From an uncultured Clostridia bacterium (lineage in GTDB: Bacteria; Bacillota; Clostridia; Oscillospirales; Acutalibacteraceae): DNA of 64,000 bases. The first letter of the stretch is position 1. Every line of letters starts with the position of its first letter. The translations under genes and the position numbers were made by a program. This document shows positions 17,962 through 26,562 of this stretch, in pieces. The notes under the pieces are model-generated. The model made no database searches. It worked only from the letters and a program-made list of their open reading frames with translations, and was not told where the DNA came from. Where the stretch lies: positions 1 to 64,000 of the forward strand of contig CALYBJ010000011.1 of assembly GCA_944412445.1 (NCBI GenBank). Direction: 5' to 3'.

Positions 17962-19773
17962 ATGAAAGTAAAGGTTTCCAATTATATATCCCAGTTTCTT
18001 GTTGATAACGGGATAGATACTGCCTTCACCGTTACAGGCGGAGGCGCCATGCACCTTAACGACGCCTTCGGACATCAGAAGGGAATGCATTGTATATATA
18101 ACCACCATGAGCAGGCTTGCGCTATTGCGGCGGAGAGCTATGCCAGAATCCATAATAAAATAGCCGCCTGCGTTGTCACAACAGGCCCCGGGGGCACAAA
18201 CGCAATAACCGGCGTTGTAGGAGGCTGGCTCGACTCAATTCCCATGCTTGTAATATCGGGACAGGTTCGTTATGACACAACGGCAAGAAGCTCGGGACTC
18301 AATATCAGAGCAATGGGAGATCAGGAGTTCGACATTACAAAAGCTGTTGACTGCATGACGAAATACTGCGAAATGGTCACCGATAAAAATAAAATCAGGT
18401 ACTGCCTTGAAAAGGCTTTAAAGCTTTCACAGCAGGGCAGACCCGGACCCTGCTGGCTTGATGTTCCCCTTGATATACAGGGTTCCTATGTGGATACGGA
18501 GGACCTTTATCCCTACGACGGAGAGGGCGATGAAACACTGCCCGGCGTTCCCGACGATAAGGTATTCTATGACATTATAGATATGATAAAAAAAGCCGAA
18601 AGACCCGTGTTCAATGCGGGAAACGGCATAAGAATAGCCAAGGCTTTTCCCTATTTCAGAAGGGTAATGGAAAAGCTGAATATTCCGGTAGTAACCGGCT
18701 GGGACAGCATAGATTTAATTGAGGACGAGCATCCTCTTTACACCGGCAGAGCCGGCATAATGGGGGACAGACCGGGAAATTTTGCGGTTCAGAACAGCGA
18801 TTTGTTCTTCTCGGTAGGAAGCAGACTCAGTATAAGACAGGTGGGATATAACTATCAGTCCTGGGCGAGAGCGGCGAAAAAGATAGTAGTTGACGTTGAC
18901 CCGGAGGAGCTGAAAAAGCATACCGTTAATCCCGATTATCCTATCTGCGCCGACGCGCTGGCGTTTTTAAAGCGCTTTGACGAAATTTTAGGCGATGAAA
19001 AATTAACGGGTCATGAAGGCTGGACGAAGTGCTGTCAGAACTGGAAAAGGGATTACCCCGTTGTTCAGCCCAAGCACTACGAACAGGCGGAGCCTGTAAA
19101 TGTTTACGCATTTATAAAGGAATTAAGCCGCCGTCTTAACGAGGGACAGATTACCGTTGTCGGCAACGGCTCCGCCTGCGTTGTAGGCAGTCACGGCTAT
19201 GTTATAAAGAAAGACCAGAGATTTATTATAAATTCGGCAATAGCCTCCATGGGATATGACTTGCCGGCGGCAATAGGAGCCTGCGTATGCGACAGCAGTC
19301 AGGACATTATAAACGTTACCGGCGACGGCAGTATTCAGATGAACATTCAGGAGCTTCAGACCATAGTTCAGAACAAGCTGCCCATAAAAATATTTATGAT
19401 TAACAACGGAGGCTATCACTCAATAAGACAGTCTCAGATGAATTTCTTCGGTGAGCCTCTTGTAGGCGTAGGCTACGACAGCCACGATTTAAGCTTCCCG
19501 GATATGTCCAAGCTTGTGCCCGCATACGGCATACCTTATGTAAAATGCGAGAAAACGGCTGATTTAGGGGAGAAAATAGAGCAGACCCTTAATACGGAGG
19601 GCTACGCTTTCTGCGAGATTATAGTTGACCCCAATCAGAAGTTCGAGCCGAAATCAGCAACGAAAAAGCTGCCCGACGGCTCCCTTGTATCAGCGCCTCT
19701 TGAGGATTTGGCGCCGTTCCTTCCCAAGGAAGAGCTTGAAAAAATAATGTTTATTCCTTTAATGAACGAGTAA
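17962..19773 (+). CDS. Thiamine-diphosphate enzyme, acetolactate synthase-like (YerE-like)
   Basis: 603 residues with the three-domain layout of acetohydroxyacid-synthase enzymes. An N-terminal pyrimidine-binding domain has the active Glu in NHHEQACA (about residue 50), a central domain follows, and a C-terminal diphosphate-binding domain has GDGSIQMN (about 454) to INNGGY. In a CDP-6-deoxyhexose operon such an enzyme matches YerE, which transfers a two-carbon unit from pyruvate to CDP-3,6-dideoxy-4-ketoglucose in yersiniose synthesis. It has no regulatory subunit and no branched-chain amino acid neighbours. The sugar role is inferred from context. Confidence 0.85.
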   Translation: MKVKVSNYISQFLVDNGIDTAFTVTGGGAMHLNDAFGHQKGMHCIYNHHEQACAIAAESYARIHNKIAACVVTTGPGGTNAITGVVGGWLDSIPMLVISGQVRYDTTARSSGLNIRAMGDQEFDITKAVDCMTKYCEMVTDKNKIRYCLEKALKLSQQGRPGPCWLDVPLDIQGSYVDTEDLYPYDGEGDETLPGVPDDKVFYDIIDMIKKAERPVFNAGNGIRIAKAFPYFRRVMEKLNIPVVTGWDSIDLIEDEHPLYTGRAGIMGDRPGNFAVQNSDLFFSVGSRLSIRQVGYNYQSWARAAKKIVVDVDPEELKKHTVNPDYPICADALAFLKRFDEILGDEKLTGHEGWTKCCQNWKRDYPVVQPKHYEQAEPVNVYAFIKELSRRLNEGQITVVGNGSACVVGSHGYVIKKDQRFIINSAIASMGYDLPAAIGACVCDSSQDIINVTGDGSIQMNIQELQTIVQNKLPIKIFMINNGGYHSIRQSQMNFFGEPLVGVGYDSHDLSFPDMSKLVPAYGIPYVKCEKTADLGEKIEQTLNTEGYAFCEIIVDPNQKFEPKSATKKLPDGSLVSAPLEDLAPFLPKEELEKIMFIPLMNE

Positions 19774-19795
19774 TAAAACCACGGAGTAATTCAGT

Positions 19796-20716
19796 ATGAA
19801 AAGAGCTATTGTAACAGGGGCTACGGGAATGATAGCCTCGGCGCTTATAAGAACGCTTGTTGAAAAAAATGTGGAGGTTTACGCCCTTTGCAGACCGGGA
19901 GACCCGAAAACCGACGAATTTTTTGAAAATCCTCTTGTAACAGCCATAGACGCGGATATTTCCGAATTTTCGGCAGTACCCGGGAAAATAGATAAAAAGT
20001 GCGATGTTCTTTATCATTTCGCATGGCTGGGAACCTTCGGCGGCGCAAGAAACGATACTTATATTCAGAATGACAATATAAAATATACTCTTGACGCGGT
20101 AAAGCTTGCCTATGATACAGGCTGTGAATGTTTTGTAAGCGCAGGCTCTCAGGCAGAGTACGGCAGAGTAACGGAAAAGCTTACGGGAACAACCTATGCC
20201 GACCCGGAAACAGGCTACGGAATAGCAAAGTATACTGCGGGAAAATTCAGCCGAATGTACGCTCATCAGCTGGGGCTGAGACACTGCTGGGTGAGGATTT
20301 TAAGCGTTTTCGGTCAGAAAGGCAACCCAAACAGTATAATTATGTCAAGTCTTGACAAAATGCTTCGGGGTGAGTATACTTCATATACAAAGGGTGAACA
20401 GCAGTGGGATTTTCTTCACTGTGACGACGCCGCTCTTGCTTTTTATCTTATCGGAGAAAAGGGCAAGGACGGAAAGGTTTATCCTCTGGGCAGCGGTGAA
20501 ACAAGAATGCTTGCGGACTATATAAAGGCTATGCGGGACTGCGTTGACCCGTCTTTGAAATTGGGCATAGGAGATTTGCCCTATAACGAGGGACAGGTTA
20601 TGTATCTCTGCGCCGACATAAGCGAGCTTACCGAGGACACCGGCTTTAAGCCTCAGCTTACCTTTGAGGACGGAATAAAAAGGACTGCTCAGTGGATGAG
20701 AGGAGCTAAAAAATGA
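19796..20716 (+). CDS. NAD-dependent epimerase/reductase (YerF-like)
   Basis: 306 residues, an extended SDR with GATGMIASALI at the N-terminus and a YGIAK (Tyr-x3-Lys) catalytic pair after SAGSQAEYG. Right after a YerE-like enzyme it may reduce the 4-keto group of the branched CDP-sugar, as YerF does. Its stop overlaps the start of the next gene by four bases (ATGA), showing translational coupling. Specificity cannot be read from sequence. Confidence 0.85.
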   Translation: MKRAIVTGATGMIASALIRTLVEKNVEVYALCRPGDPKTDEFFENPLVTAIDADISEFSAVPGKIDKKCDVLYHFAWLGTFGGARNDTYIQNDNIKYTLDAVKLAYDTGCECFVSAGSQAEYGRVTEKLTGTTYADPETGYGIAKYTAGKFSRMYAHQLGLRHCWVRILSVFGQKGNPNSIIMSSLDKMLRGEYTSYTKGEQQWDFLHCDDAALAFYLIGEKGKDGKVYPLGSGETRMLADYIKAMRDCVDPSLKLGIGDLPYNEGQVMYLCADISELTEDTGFKPQLTFEDGIKRTAQWMRGAKK

Positions 20717-21726
20717 AAAAAATCAGTATTCTGATTCCTTGCTATAACGAGGTCGAAAACGTAGGCCCCATGAGTGAAGCCGTCGTTGAAATGATGACGA
20801 AGAATCTTCCTCAGTACGACTATGAGCTTGTTTTTATAGACAACGACTCAAAAGACGGCACAAGAAATGTTTTAAGAAAAATATGCGAGGAAAATCCGAA
20901 AATCAAAGCCATTTTCAACGCAAAGAATTTCGGACAGTTCAATTCTCCCTATTACGGCGTTCTGCAGGTTACCGGGGACTGTGTAATTCAGATGTGCTGT
21001 GATTTCCAGGACCCTGTGGAGCTTATTCCTAAATACATAAAGGAATGGGAAAACGGCTATAAAATAGTTATCGGCATAAAAACAAGCAGCAAGGAAAATC
21101 CCGTTATGAGATTTTTCAGAACCTGCTATTATAAAGTCATAAAGATGATGTCCGATGTTGAGCAGATTGAGCATTTTACAGGCTCGGGACTTTACGACAG
21201 GGCATTTATCGAGGTTTTAAGGGAGCTTGACGATCCAATCCCCTTTATGAGAGGAATTGTGGCGGAGCTGGGCTTCGAGAGAAAGGAAATCGAATACGAA
21301 CAGCCCAAAAGAAGAGCGGGAAAGACTCACAATAATTTTTACTCTCTTTACGATGCGGCAATGCTCAGTATAACCTCTTATACAAAGATAGGATTAAGAA
21401 TTGCCACTTTTGCAGGCGTTGGAATAGGTGCGGTAAGCTTTATTTTGGGCGTGGTATACTTTATACTGAAGCTTCTTTACTGGGACAGATTCCCTGCCGG
21501 CACGGCGCCCATACTTTTAGGAATGCTTTTCCTGGGAGCGGTACAGCTTTTCTTTATCGGATTTATAGGGGAATATATACTTAACATTAATAAGCGAGTG
21601 ATGCACCGGCCTCTTGTAATCGAGTCGGAAAGGCTTAACTTTGACAGGGATAAAAACGGAAATCCCATTAAGAAAGAAAATGCGGCTCCTGAAAATTCAC
21701 AGGAAGCGGAAACCGTATTGAAATAA
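20713..21726 (+). CDS. GT2 polyprenyl-phosphate glycosyltransferase, CsbB/GtrB type
   Basis: 337 residues. An N-terminal GT-A domain has the nucleotide-binding IDNDSKDGT motif and a CDFQDP metal motif, followed by the KRRAGKT motif seen in DPM1/GtrB/ArnC relatives. Two C-terminal membrane helices are at about 232-256 and 268-290. It should load a sugar onto undecaprenyl phosphate at the membrane. It starts inside the stop of the preceding reductase gene. The operon's first gene, a YfhO homologue, would be the partner that transfers the sugar outside. Confidence 0.88.
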   Translation: MKKISILIPCYNEVENVGPMSEAVVEMMTKNLPQYDYELVFIDNDSKDGTRNVLRKICEENPKIKAIFNAKNFGQFNSPYYGVLQVTGDCVIQMCCDFQDPVELIPKYIKEWENGYKIVIGIKTSSKENPVMRFFRTCYYKVIKMMSDVEQIEHFTGSGLYDRAFIEVLRELDDPIPFMRGIVAELGFERKEIEYEQPKRRAGKTHNNFYSLYDAAMLSITSYTKIGLRIATFAGVGIGAVSFILGVVYFILKLLYWDRFPAGTAPILLGMLFLGAVQLFFIGFIGEYILNINKRVMHRPLVIESERLNFDRDKNGNPIKKENAAPENSQEAETVLK

Positions 21727-21742
21727 AACATTGAAAAATTTG

Positions 21743-21766
21743 CGGCGGCAAAAATGTCGCCGTTTT
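21743..21766 (+). terminator. Weak hairpin with short T run inside the operon
   Basis: CGGCG/CGCCG stem with a ten-base loop and TTTT. It is probably a partial attenuator between the glycosyltransferase and the cytidylyltransferase gene. Because of it, ATG 21754 is an unlikely start. Confidence 0.4.
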
Positions 21767-21816
21767 CCGTTAAATATAAGCAATTTAATATTATTATGGA
21801 AAGAGATGTGACCGAA

Positions 21817-22533
21817 ATGGCAAATATCGCTCTTATAATTGCGGGAGGCTCCGGTGTAAGAATGCACCAGGACATTCCCAAGCAGTTTCTCACAATTAAC
21901 GAAAGGCCTGTAATCGTGTATACTCTTGAGGCTTTTCAAAAGCACGCAGAAATAGACGAAATCGCAGTGGTATGCGTAAAGGGCTGGGAAAACTTCCTTA
22001 CAGCCTACGCCAAGCAGTTTAACATAACAAAGCTTAAGTATATAATTCCCGGAGGGGATAACGGACAGTCGTCAATAAGAAACGGCGTATACGAGCTTGA
22101 AAAGCACTTCGGCGCAAATGATATTGTTCTTATACATGACGCCATAAGACCTATGGTAACGGCGGAGATAATCTCCGACTGTATAGAAAAAACAAGACAG
22201 CACGGCTGCGCCATTGCCACAATTCCCTGCGCCGAAGCCATGCTTGAAACTGACGACGGCATATCGTCCACGGGAAGCTATCCCAGGGACAGACTGAAAA
22301 GAACCCAGACGCCTCAGGGATTTTATCTGGGAAAGATATGCGACCTGCACAGAAGAGCCCTTGAAGCGGGAATCACAAATTCGGTGGCGTCGTGTACTCT
22401 TATGATAGAAATGGGCGAAAAGGTATATTTCTCCGCAGGTTCGGAAAAAAATCTTAAAATTACCACAGTTGAGGATATAGATATTTTCAAGGCTTTGCTT
22501 TTGGCAAAGAGAGCGGAATGGCTGAAGGACTGA
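21817..22533 (+). CDS. IspD/TarI-family cytidylyltransferase
   Basis: 238 residues from ATG 21817; the frame opens earlier, but that part lies in a hairpin. It carries the CTP-binding IIAGGSGVRM and PKQF motifs, DAIRPMV, and RTQTPQGF near the C-terminus. The family makes CDP-methylerythritol (IspD, isoprenoids) or CDP-ribitol-type alcohols (TarI, teichoic acid). The position in a glycan operon and coupling to an SDR gene four bases downstream favour a TarI-like polymer role, but IspD cannot be excluded. Confidence 0.85.
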   Translation: MANIALIIAGGSGVRMHQDIPKQFLTINERPVIVYTLEAFQKHAEIDEIAVVCVKGWENFLTAYAKQFNITKLKYIIPGGDNGQSSIRNGVYELEKHFGANDIVLIHDAIRPMVTAEIISDCIEKTRQHGCAIATIPCAEAMLETDDGISSTGSYPRDRLKRTQTPQGFYLGKICDLHRRALEAGITNSVASCTLMIEMGEKVYFSAGSEKNLKITTVEDIDIFKALLLAKRAEWLKD

Positions 22534-22537
22534 TAAA

Positions 22538-23593
22538 ATGAATTTATATGAAAGCGAGCTTTATAAACAGGATTTAAGGGACAGCTTAAAGGCGGTTCCC
22601 TGTGTTGAGGAGCTTAAAAATTCATCAGTAATGATAACGGGAGCAGCAGGGCTTATCGGTTCATATATTGCCGATATGCTTTTGACCTTTAACAGGGAAT
22701 CCTGCGGAAATGTTAAAATATACGCTTTGGGAAGAAGTCTTGAAAGGCTTGAAAAAAGATTTGAAAAGGGGAACGACGGTTCTCTTGTTTATGTAAGACA
22801 GGATGTAAACCAGCCGTTTTTATGCGATTTTCCCGTTGACTATATAATTCACGGCGCCGGCAACGCATATCCGGCGGCGTTTAATAACGACCCTGTGGGA
22901 ACGGTAATGAGCAATGTTGCGGGAACGAAAAACATTCTTGACTACGGCAGAACCCACGGAGCGAAAAGAGTGCTTTATGTGTCTTCGGGAGAGGTATACG
23001 GACAGGGCGATATAAGCCTTGAATCCTTCAGAGAGGATTACGGCGGCTATGTGGATTCAACTCAGCCCAGATCCTGCTATCCGAACGGCAAAAGAACTGC
23101 GGAGACGCTATGCGTTTCATATACAAAGCAGTACGGACTTGACACGGTAATAGCAAGGCCGTGTCACACCTACGGACCCAACGCCACCTCAGCCGACAAC
23201 AGAGCCAATGTGCAGTTTGTAAACAATGTTTTAAATGGTGAGGATATTGTTATGAAAAGCCCGGGCAGCCAGATGCGCTCCTACTGCTATATAGGTGACT
23301 GCGGCTCGGCAATGCTTACGGTGCTTTTAAAAGGTAAAAGCTGCGAAGCGTATAATATTGCGAATCCGGAAGCAAGAATCACTATTGCCGGATTTGCCGG
23401 AGAAGTTGCCGAAGCCTCCGGCAGAAAGCTTGTGTTTGAAAATCCGGACGCAGTGGCTCTTGCGGAGAGAACTCCCATAGCAAAGCAGGTTTTGAATTCC
23501 GAAAAGCTTGAAGGTCTGGGCTGGCAGGGAAGCTATACCGTAAAAGAGGGAGTAGATCACACACTGAAAATTCTTACGGACGGTAAAATATAA
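22538..23593 (+). CDS. Extended SDR nucleotide-sugar epimerase/dehydratase
   Basis: 351 residues with GAAGLIGSYIAD at the N-terminus, SSGEVYGQG, and a YPNGK catalytic motif (Tyr-x3-Lys). The overall pattern is close to dTDP-glucose dehydratase or UDP-glucuronate decarboxylase relatives. It follows the cytidylyltransferase after four bases, so the two probably share a substrate. It is the last gene before a terminator, and the exact reaction cannot be assigned. Confidence 0.85.
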   Translation: MNLYESELYKQDLRDSLKAVPCVEELKNSSVMITGAAGLIGSYIADMLLTFNRESCGNVKIYALGRSLERLEKRFEKGNDGSLVYVRQDVNQPFLCDFPVDYIIHGAGNAYPAAFNNDPVGTVMSNVAGTKNILDYGRTHGAKRVLYVSSGEVYGQGDISLESFREDYGGYVDSTQPRSCYPNGKRTAETLCVSYTKQYGLDTVIARPCHTYGPNATSADNRANVQFVNNVLNGEDIVMKSPGSQMRSYCYIGDCGSAMLTVLLKGKSCEAYNIANPEARITIAGFAGEVAEASGRKLVFENPDAVALAERTPIAKQVLNSEKLEGLGWQGSYTVKEGVDHTLKILTDGKI

Positions 23594-23602
23594 AACGAAA
23601 TG

Positions 23603-23627
23603 CGGCGCAAAACGCCGTTTTTCTTTT
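23603..23627 (+). terminator. Terminator of the surface-glycan operon
   Basis: CGGCG/CGCCG hairpin with a CAAAA loop followed by TTTTTCTTTT, directly after the SDR gene. Confidence 0.75.
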
Positions 23628-23643
23628 AAATGAAGGCGTTAAA

Positions 23644-24309
23644 ATGGCAAAAATAAATTATCAGCTTATTCTCGATGAGGAAATAAAGAAAATCACAAAA
23701 GAGGGGAAAAAGCCTTCTCTTCTGCTTCACGGCTGCTGCGCTCCGTGTTCAAGCTATGTGCTGGAATATCTGCATAAATATTTCAGCATTACCCTGTTTT
23801 TCTATAATCCAAATATTACCCTTGAAAAGGAATACAAGTACAGGGTGGAGGAAGTGAAAAGACTTATAGGGGAGCTGCCTTTCGGAGGGGAAATTTCTTT
23901 TTCTGAGGGCAAGTACGACCCGGAAAGCTTTTTTGACGGGGCAAAAGGTCTTGAAAAACTGCCTGAGGGAGGAGAAAGATGCTTTAAATGCTATCGTTTA
24001 AGGCTTCGTGAGACTGCCCGCCGGGCTTCGGAAAAGGGTTTTGATTACTTTACTACAACTCTTTCCATAAGTCCCTATAAAAACGCCGGAAAGCTTAATG
24101 AAATCGGCAGGGAGCTTTCGGAGGAATATAAAACGCCTTATCTTTTTTCGGATTTTAAAAAGAAAAACGGATATAAGCGCTCAATAGAGCTGTCGGAGCA
24201 GTATAACCTTTACAGGCAGAATTACTGCGGCTGTATATATTCCTATGAAGATATGAAAAGACGGCACGAAGACAGGGAAGCGTCGGGTGAAAAAGCTGAT
24301 GATATATAA
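23644..24309 (+). CDS. queH: Epoxyqueuosine reductase QueH
   Basis: 221 residues, matching QueH (formerly DUF208), which performs the last step of queuosine tRNA modification. HGCCAPCS near residue 30 gives Cys31, Cys32 and Cys35. A CFKC pair near the middle and YCGC near the C-terminus supply further metal/cluster ligands. It overlaps the next gene by eleven bases. The start ATG has only a weak ribosome site. Confidence 0.93.
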   Translation: MAKINYQLILDEEIKKITKEGKKPSLLLHGCCAPCSSYVLEYLHKYFSITLFFYNPNITLEKEYKYRVEEVKRLIGELPFGGEISFSEGKYDPESFFDGAKGLEKLPEGGERCFKCYRLRLRETARRASEKGFDYFTTTLSISPYKNAGKLNEIGRELSEEYKTPYLFSDFKKKNGYKRSIELSEQYNLYRQNYCGCIYSYEDMKRRHEDREASGEKADDI

Positions 24310-24766
24310 AAAATCGGAAAAATTCCCTATAGGCAATATAACCGTAAGCGCCGAAAAGGGAAAGATTACGAGAATTGAGATAACAGAGGAGCAATATGAC
24401 AGCGGCGATGAAACTGCCGAAAAATGTCTTGCGGAGCTTAGGGAGTATTTTAACGGAGAGAGAAAAAGCTTTTCTTTTTCCGTTGAATTTAAGGAAGGCA
24501 CGATTTTTCAGAAAAAAGTGTGGAGCTGTCTTTTAAAGATACCTTACGGGGAAACTCTTTCCTACGGAGAAGTCGCCGCTATGGCAGGCTGTCCGGGCGG
24601 AGCCAGAGCCGTAGGCAACGCCGTTCACAACAACCCTGTAATGATAGTAGTACCATGTCACCGGGTTATATGTTCTTCTGGAAAAGCAGGCGGATTTGCT
24701 TCGGGAACGGAAAATAAGGTTTTTCTTTTAAGTCTTGAAAAGAAAAATAAAAACAGATTTTCATAG
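24299..24766 (+). CDS. ogt: Methylated-DNA--protein-cysteine S-methyltransferase
   Basis: 155 residues. It repairs O6-alkylguanine by moving the alkyl group to its own Cys120 in the VPCHRVI motif, with GNAVHNNP upstream as the DNA-binding part. I chose ATG 24299 (GGGTGA eight bases upstream) over an in-frame GTG at 24287. It overlaps the end of queH and is likely co-transcribed with it. Length fits Ogt without an Ada domain. Confidence 0.93.
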   Translation: MIYKKSEKFPIGNITVSAEKGKITRIEITEEQYDSGDETAEKCLAELREYFNGERKSFSFSVEFKEGTIFQKKVWSCLLKIPYGETLSYGEVAAMAGCPGGARAVGNAVHNNPVMIVVPCHRVICSSGKAGGFASGTENKVFLLSLEKKNKNRFS

Positions 24767-24847
24767 GATAAAAAACAAAACAGCCCTGAAATTTTGTAAA
24801 AAACAGCGCATCCCATAAAATATCCTCTGTTTTATTTGTTAATTCTA

Positions 24848-24876
24848 TTGACAAATAAGCTCATGGGGTATATACT
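24848..24876 (+). promoter_or_regulatory. Promoter of the symporter/ligase operon
   Basis: TTGACA (24848-24853), 17-base spacer, TATACT (24871-24876), about 80 bases before the symporter start. Confidence 0.75.
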
Positions 24877-24960
24877 TTGTTTATATTAATTTCTTCATCT
24901 GTTTAAAGTGACAGCATGATAAATAAATGCAGAAATGAAGTTAAGAGGTGTGTTATCGGT

Positions 24961-26547
24961 ATGGCGATAAAAATTATTTTGCTTGTTGCGTTTTTTGCGG
25001 TAATGCTCGGAATCGGCGTATACTGCCGCAGACACGCTACGGACGTTAACGGATTTGTTCTCGGGGGCAGGAGCGTAGGTCCCTGGCTTACGGCTTTCGC
25101 TTTCGGAACGTCTTATTTTTCGGCGGTTATATTTATAGGCTATGCGGGACAGTTCGGCTGGAACTTCGGACTTGCCTCCACATGGATAGGACTGGGCAAC
25201 GCCTTTATCGGCTCCCTTATGGCGTGGGTTGTTCTGGGCAGACGCACAAGGATAATGACCCAGCACCTTGACTCCAAAACAATGCCCGACTTTTTCGGAA
25301 AAAGATTTGATTCGGAGCCTTTAAAAGCTGCGGCTTCTCTTATTGTTTTTATTTTCCTTATTCCTTATACCGCTTCCCTGTATAACGGACTTTCAAGCCT
25401 TTTTAACATGGCCTTTGATATTCCATACTATGTATGTATAATAGTAATGGCTGTATTAACCTGCGTTTATGTTTTGTTCGGCGGATATATGGCAACTGCC
25501 GTAAACGACTTTATTCAGGGAATTATAATGCTTGGCGGCATTATCGCCGTTGTTGCGGCTGTTCTCTATTCAAACGGCGGCTTTACGGCGGCAGTTGAAA
25601 AGCTTTCCTATGAAATGGCTGAGGGCAGCAGTCAGCAGGGAGTTTTTACCTCGTTCTTCGGCGCAGACCCTCTTTCCCTTGTGTTCGTGGTAATTCTTAC
25701 GTCTCTGGGCACCTGGGGACTTCCTCAGATGGTCGGAAAATTCTACGCCATTAAAAGCGAGGACTCAATCAGAAAAGGCACTGTAATTTCAACAATTTTC
25801 GCATTGATTGTGGCAGGAGGCTGTTACTTCCTTGGAGGCTTCGGAAGACTTTATTCGGATGTTCCCGGAGTTGTTCTTGAAAACGGAAGCGTTTCCTTTG
25901 ACAGCATAATTCCCTCAATGCTTTCCTCTCTTACGGCGTACGGCTGGGGCGATATAATCATCGCCGTAGTTATCATTCTTGTTCTTGCGGCGTCCATGTC
26001 AACGCTGTCTTCCCTTGTCCTTACCTCAAGCTCGACACTTACTCTTGACGTTATCGACAATAAAAAGAAAATGACAGAAAAAAAGAAGCTTTTGGTTATG
26101 CGTGTTTTCGTAGCCTTTTTCGTTCTCGTTTCCGCCGTAATCGCCATTGTTAAGGATAAATACGGCTTTACCTTTATCGCTCAGATGATGGGCGTTTCCT
26201 GGGGAGCTTTGGCAGGAGCTTTCCTTGCCCCCTTCCTCTTCGGACTGTACTGGAAGAAAACTACAAAGACCGCTGTATGGGCAAGCTTTATATTCGGTAT
26301 TTTAATAACCGTAATCCAGCTTTTATGCTCATTCGGGGTCATATCCTTTGACGGAGCCGTTCTTTCCTATATTTTCGCCTCGTCAATAAGAAGCGGAGTT
26401 GTGGCTATGGTAGGAGGACTTGTTCTTGTTCCCGTAATAAGCCTTGTTACGCCGAAGATGGACAAGGATGTTATCAATAAAATGTTTGACTGCTATGACA
26501 AAAAGGTTCTTGTTTCCGTAAAGGAAACCCTGGAAGAAGAAAACTAA
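24961..26547 (+). CDS. Sodium:solute symporter (SSS family)
   Basis: 528 residues from ATG 24961, which has AAGAGGTG ten bases upstream; an earlier in-frame ATG lacks one. About thirteen membrane helices with the family's early SYFSAVIFIGYAGQFGWNFG segment and LGRRTR loop. It imports a small solute with sodium at the plasma membrane. The substrate is unknown, but the immediately following acyl-CoA ligase suggests a carboxylic acid. Confidence 0.9.
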   Translation: MAIKIILLVAFFAVMLGIGVYCRRHATDVNGFVLGGRSVGPWLTAFAFGTSYFSAVIFIGYAGQFGWNFGLASTWIGLGNAFIGSLMAWVVLGRRTRIMTQHLDSKTMPDFFGKRFDSEPLKAAASLIVFIFLIPYTASLYNGLSSLFNMAFDIPYYVCIIVMAVLTCVYVLFGGYMATAVNDFIQGIIMLGGIIAVVAAVLYSNGGFTAAVEKLSYEMAEGSSQQGVFTSFFGADPLSLVFVVILTSLGTWGLPQMVGKFYAIKSEDSIRKGTVISTIFALIVAGGCYFLGGFGRLYSDVPGVVLENGSVSFDSIIPSMLSSLTAYGWGDIIIAVVIILVLAASMSTLSSLVLTSSSTLTLDVIDNKKKMTEKKKLLVMRVFVAFFVLVSAVIAIVKDKYGFTFIAQMMGVSWGALAGAFLAPFLFGLYWKKTTKTAVWASFIFGILITVIQLLCSFGVISFDGAVLSYIFASSIRSGVVAMVGGLVLVPVISLVTPKMDKDVINKMFDCYDKKVLVSVKETLEEEN

Positions 26548-26562
26548 AAGGAGATTTAAAAA

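Noticed and set aside
17505..17981. 158-codon minus-strand frame opposite rfbH
   Set aside because: Antisense to a fully supported aminotransferase-fold gene; hydrophobic and motif-free.
21754..21816. N-terminal extension of the cytidylyltransferase
   Set aside because: It lies inside a hairpin and has no ribosome site; ATG 21817 gives the standard family N-terminus.
22072..22350. Minus-strand frame inside the cytidylyltransferase gene
   Set aside because: Antisense to conserved IspD/TarI motifs; no ribosome site and no recognisable protein pattern.
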